In this document: piece by piece, positions 61,059 through 64,000 of the stretch | How the letters are laid out: each line of letters starts with the position of its first letter | Position numbering within the stretch: position 1 is the stretch's first letter | NCBI GenBank assembly: GCA_947259315.1 | Contig: CAMYLR010000006.1 | Span: forward strand, 135,687-199,686 | Direction: 5' to 3' | From: an uncultured Gemmatimonadales bacterium | GTDB taxonomy: Bacteria > Gemmatimonadota > Gemmatimonadetes > JACCXV01 > JAHWKZ01 | Length of the DNA stretch: 64,000 bases | The notes under the pieces: model-generated | Databases searched by the model: none | What the model saw: only the letters and a program-made list of their open reading frames with translations | Told to the model about the DNA's origin: nothing | Made by a program: the position numbers and the translations under genes

Positions 61059-62390
61059 TCATGCCGGCCAGATCCGGGCCGCCGATTCCGCGTCTCGTGG
61101 CACCGCCCTTCGGGTGTCGACAACGGCCGGCGCCCAACGCGCCAGGGCACCGTAGTCGACCTCGTCATGGTCGGTCGCGATGACGACCAAATCGAACCCG
61201 CCGACCGTCTCTTGATTGATTTCAATTGACGTCATTCCTTCCCATTTAGCATGTTGCCGGCCGGCTCGAATCACCGGGATGTGTGGGTCGAAATACGCGA
61301 CTTCGGCGCCCTGGCGCTCGAACTCCTCCATCAGCCGATAGCTGGGGGACTCCCGGTCATCGGCCACATTCGGCTTAAACGCCAGGCCGACGATCAACAC
61401 CCGGCTGCCGCCAATGTCCTTGCCTTGGGCGGCAAGCGCCTCGACCGAGCGCTCGAGCACGTATTCCGGCATCCACCGGTTGACCTCCCCCGCGAGCTCG
61501 ACAAACCGCGCGCGCTGCCCGAGTTGATTCGCCTTCCACGCCAGATAATACGGATCGATCGGTATGCAATGCCCCCCCCATCCAGGTCCAGGATCGAAGC
61601 GCATGAAACCGAACGGCTTCGTGGACGCCGCGTCGAGCACCTCCCACACATCGATGTCCATCGCTCGGAGGACGACCTTTAATTCGTTGACAAATGCGAT
61701 GTTGACCGCCCGAAAGACGTTCTCGGCGAGTTTTGTCGCCTCGGCTGTCCGGGCCGATGAAACTCGAACCGTGGACACGACGACTTGGTCGTAGAGCGAT
61801 TCAGCCAGGTCGCCTGATATTCGATCCACCCCACCCACGACTTTGGGAATCGTACGGGTGGTGAACTCGGTGTTGCCGGGATCCTCGCGCTCTGGCGAAA
61901 AGGCCAGGAAGAAATCACGTCCCAAAACCAGACCGGATTCCTCGAGCTTGGCACGCAGGAGCTCGTCGGTCGTGCCAGGGTAGGTGGTCGACTCCAGCAC
62001 CACCAGCTGTCCTGGCCTCAACCGCGTCGCGATGCGCTCGGCCGTACCGACGATGAACCGCATGTCTGGCTCGAGGCTCGACGTCAGCGGAGTAGGCACG
62101 CAAATCAGCAGAGCGTCGGGTTCGGACAGGCGCTCGAAATCGGCCGTGGCCGCAAAGCGCTGCTCCCTCATTGCACCCTCGATCCGACTTTCGGCGAGGT
62201 GCCCGATGTAGCTCTCGCCTCGCTCGAGCTGTTCGATCTTTTCGTTGTCGACATCGAAGCCGAGAACCGAAAAGCCGCGTTCAGCGAACGTCAGCGAAAG
62301 TGGCAACCCCACATAGCCCAGGCCGATCACACCGACCAAGGCGGTGCGCTCTTCGATACGCTGCTGGAGGGTGCTCGCCGGCGTCGTCAC
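61059..62390 (-). CDS. WbpA-type UDP-N-acetylhexosamine dehydrogenase
   Basis: The 443-residue nucleotide-sugar dehydrogenase has VIGLGYVGLPLSLTFAERGF, VCVPTPLTSSLEPD and the active-site Cys in GWGGHCIPIDPYYLAWKA. The GGHCIPIDP form and the Rossmann sequence fit the WbpA/TviB group acting on UDP-GlcNAc, UDP-GalNAc or ManNAc more than Ugd; the substrate is not certain. It starts at GTG. It lies between ftsK and the radical SAM pair, adding a second UDP-sugar dehydrogenase to the region. Confidence 0.88.
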   Translation of the reverse strand: MTTPASTLQQRIEERTALVGVIGLGYVGLPLSLTFAERGFSVLGFDVDNEKIEQLERGESYIGHLAESRIEGAMREQRFAATADFERLSEPDALLICVPTPLTSSLEPDMRFIVGTAERIATRLRPGQLVVLESTTYPGTTDELLRAKLEESGLVLGRDFFLAFSPEREDPGNTEFTTRTIPKVVGGVDRISGDLAESLYDQVVVSTVRVSSARTAEATKLAENVFRAVNIAFVNELKVVLRAMDIDVWEVLDAASTKPFGFMRFDPGPGWGGHCIPIDPYYLAWKANQLGQRARFVELAGEVNRWMPEYVLERSVEALAAQGKDIGGSRVLIVGLAFKPNVADDRESPSYRLMEEFERQGAEVAYFDPHIPVIRAGRQHAKWEGMTSIEINQETVGGFDLVVIATDHDEVDYGALARWAPAVVDTRRAVPRDAESAARIWPA

Positions 62391-62440
62391 CGGTCGAGCG
62401 TCAAGGATGCGCGCACCTTCACGCGAGGTTCCCCGGGGAC

Positions 62441-64000
62441 CTAGGCGGTATCGCGCTCAAGAGGCTCCAAATCCTCGGCCGTCACCAGGACGCGCCGCGG
62501 CTTTGTACCGTCCGGCGGGCCAACGATGTTCGCTCGTTCCAGCTGATCGAGGATTCGCGCCGCGCGGGAGTAGCCCACTTTGAGACGGCGCTGCAGCAGG
62601 CTGGTGGAGCCCTGTTCGTAGTCGACTACGATCCTCGCAGCCGACAGGAACAACTCGTCGCGCTCGTCGAGAGCGGCCATCTCGAGCTCCGAAGCCTCGG
62701 CTATGATGTCGATCGGCGGTGCGATCTCCTCGGCGCCGAGCGCCTCCCCCGCAGCGCGCAAGTACTCGACGATTCTCGTCGTTTCCTCAGTCGATACGAA
62801 CGCCCCTTGAATCCGTACCGGCTCAGCACGGTCAGCCGGCAAGTAGAGCATGTCGCCGTCTCCGAGCAGCTGCTCCGCCCCGTTCGCATCGAGAATGGTG
62901 CGACTGTCGATCTTCGAGGACACCTGAAATGAAATACGAGACGGGAAATTGGCCTTTATCACGCCGGTGATGACGTTGACCGAAGGTCGCTGGGTAGCCA
63001 GCACGAGATGAAGGCCCACTGCACGCGCCATCTGCGCAAGGCGAGCGAGCGGCTCTTCGATTTCGTTCTGAACGGTCAGCATGAGGTCGGCCAACTCATC
63101 GATGACGACTACGATGAACGGCAGCGGATTTGACGGCCCATCGTCATCGTCAATGCCGCGCAAGTCCTCGCCTCGACGTGCGCGCGTGTTGTAGTCATCC
63201 AAGCTGCGGACCCCGTTGGCAGCCAGCAAACGGTAGCGGCGCTCCATCTCCGCCACCGACCACTTGAGCGCTTTGGCCGACTCTCGGTGCTCTACGACCA
63301 CGGGGTGCAAGAGGTGCGGAATGTCGTTATAGGAGATGAGCTCGAGCATCTTTGGGTCGATCATGATGAGTCGCACCTGGTCGGGTCCGTAGCGATACAG
63401 CAGGCTCGTCACGATCGCGTTGATGCAGACCGATTTTCCCGATCCCGTCGCACCGGCAATCAACAGGTGTGGCATCCGTGCGAGATCGGTCACCACCGGT
63501 GCTCCGGCGATCTCACGGCCGAGCACCAATGGGAGGCGGCCACGAAACTCGCTCCAAGCATCGGTCTCTAGCATCTCTCGAATCGTGACCACCCTCGGCT
63601 CGGGGTTGGGGACCTCGATCCCGACCGCGCCACGACCGGGGATCGGAGCCACGATCCGGATCCGCTGGGCGCGCATCGCCAGAGCCAGATCGTTGGAGAG
63701 GTTGGCGATCCGGTTCACCTTGACGCCGGGCGCCGGCTTTACTTCGAACCGGGTGAGCACTGGCCCCGAGTGGATCGCGACCACTTCGCCTTCGACGTTG
63801 AACGAGTGGAGCTTCTCGACTACGAGCTGCGCCATCGCTTCGAGATCCTCGCGGCTGCGCTCAGCACTGCCATCTTCTGAAACCGCTAGCAAGTCGATCG
63901 GCGGCAGGAATCCTTCCGGTTCGATCATCGGTCTCGCAGCGACGGCTCCAGTGCGCGCTGGGCGCTTACTCTTGCGGTTTGCGGGCTCGGTGGCTGGACG
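62441..64000 (-). CDS. ftsK: DNA translocase FtsK (C-terminal part, cut by window edge)
   Basis: The frame stays open to the right window edge, so the N-terminal membrane domain lies outside. The visible part has the FtsK alpha/beta domain (GPVLTRFEVKPAPGVKVNRI trimmed), the motor with Walker A in LIAGATGSGKSVCINAI and Walker B in FIVVVIDELADLM, and the C-terminal winged-helix gamma domain (LLQRRLKVGYSRAARILDQL), which reads KOPS-type DNA polarity signals. FtsK pumps chromosome ends across the division septum. The stop is 50 bases before the WbpA-type gene. Confidence 0.95.
   Translation of the reverse strand, partial: RPATEPANRKSKRPARTGAVAARPMIEPEGFLPPIDLLAVSEDGSAERSREDLEAMAQLVVEKLHSFNVEGEVVAIHSGPVLTRFEVKPAPGVKVNRIANLSNDLALAMRAQRIRIVAPIPGRGAVGIEVPNPEPRVVTIREMLETDAWSEFRGRLPLVLGREIAGAPVVTDLARMPHLLIAGATGSGKSVCINAIVTSLLYRYGPDQVRLIMIDPKMLELISYNDIPHLLHPVVVEHRESAKALKWSVAEMERRYRLLAANGVRSLDDYNTRARRGEDLRGIDDDDGPSNPLPFIVVVIDELADLMLTVQNEIEEPLARLAQMARAVGLHLVLATQRPSVNVITGVIKANFPSRISFQVSSKIDSRTILDANGAEQLLGDGDMLYLPADRAEPVRIQGAFVSTEETTRIVEYLRAAGEALGAEEIAPPIDIIAEASELEMAALDERDELFLSAARIVVDYEQGSTSLLQRRLKVGYSRAARILDQLERANIVGPPDGTKPRRVLVTAEDLEPLERDTA

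Noticed and set aside
1-64000. CRISPR arrays, insertion sequences, prophage or restriction-modification genes
   Set aside because: No regularly spaced repeats, transposase motifs, integrase or phage structural genes were seen. The lone HNH protein belongs to a widespread stand-alone family without mobile context.

Overview
The window looks like chromosomal core DNA from a diderm (Gram-negative type) bacterium. It is GC-rich by eye and almost entirely coding. Outer-membrane assembly genes (bamD, lolA-like, lptE-like, lnt), a rod-shape operon (mreBCD, PBP2, rodA), the MEP isoprenoid gene ispG, a long Bacteroidota-like SecA, DUF4254 and DUF4296-like proteins all fit a lineage of the FCB superphylum. 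Gemmatimonadota is my best guess, but this is inference from gene content and not a phylogenetic result. Nearly every gene is on the minus strand. The only convincing plus-strand genes are a small lipoprotein (33473-33850) and an NfuA-like Fe-S carrier (56814-57407). No rRNA, tRNA, CRISPR array or insertion sequence was recognised, and no gap between genes exceeds about 235 bases (the largest is 19316-19550).

In transcription order (high to low coordinates), the right end holds the FtsK motor (cut by the window edge), a WbpA-type UDP-sugar dehydrogenase and two radical SAM proteins. The larger of these resembles the tetraether/membrane-spanning lipid synthase family. The NfuA-like gene converges on that pair, and a UDP-glucose dehydrogenase diverges from it. 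Next come udk, DUF4254, a TPR lipoprotein, bamD, nadD, secA, rho, radC, a small unknown protein, a RelA/SpoT enzyme, a LolA-like carrier and uvrB. A tightly overlapped run follows: tsaE-tsaB-rimI-accD-folC-hisS-phosphodiesterase-guaA.

The middle has a TPR protein, two outer-membrane lipoproteins (LolB/DUF4292-like and LptE-like), a short membrane protein, an HNH nuclease, a cation/proton antiporter, a DPM1-like glycosyltransferase and PgeF, closed by a clear intrinsic terminator. The translation/transcription operon rimP-nusA-L7Ae-like-infB-DUF503-rbfA/truB-ribF-rpsO-pnp follows, with ald and dut, then mreB-mreC-mreD-mrdA-rodA, ssb, and a small envelope group (a secreted unknown, a SpoIID-like lytic enzyme and a CAP-domain lipoprotein). 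The left end has ispG-oxidoreductase-lnt, rpmE, prfA and two consecutive PrmC-family methyltransferases.

The most notable observations are: two adjacent PrmC paralogues after prfA, the first of which has lost the catalytic NPPY asparagine; a single-frame RbfA-TruB fusion; a NusA whose two KH domains are separated by a long Ala/Glu/Pro-rich linker; a strong terminator-like hairpin inside the first codons of the SpoIID-like gene; and the Tes-like radical SAM pair. Many genes are joined by four-base start/stop overlaps, mostly with GTG starts, which suggests extensive translational coupling.
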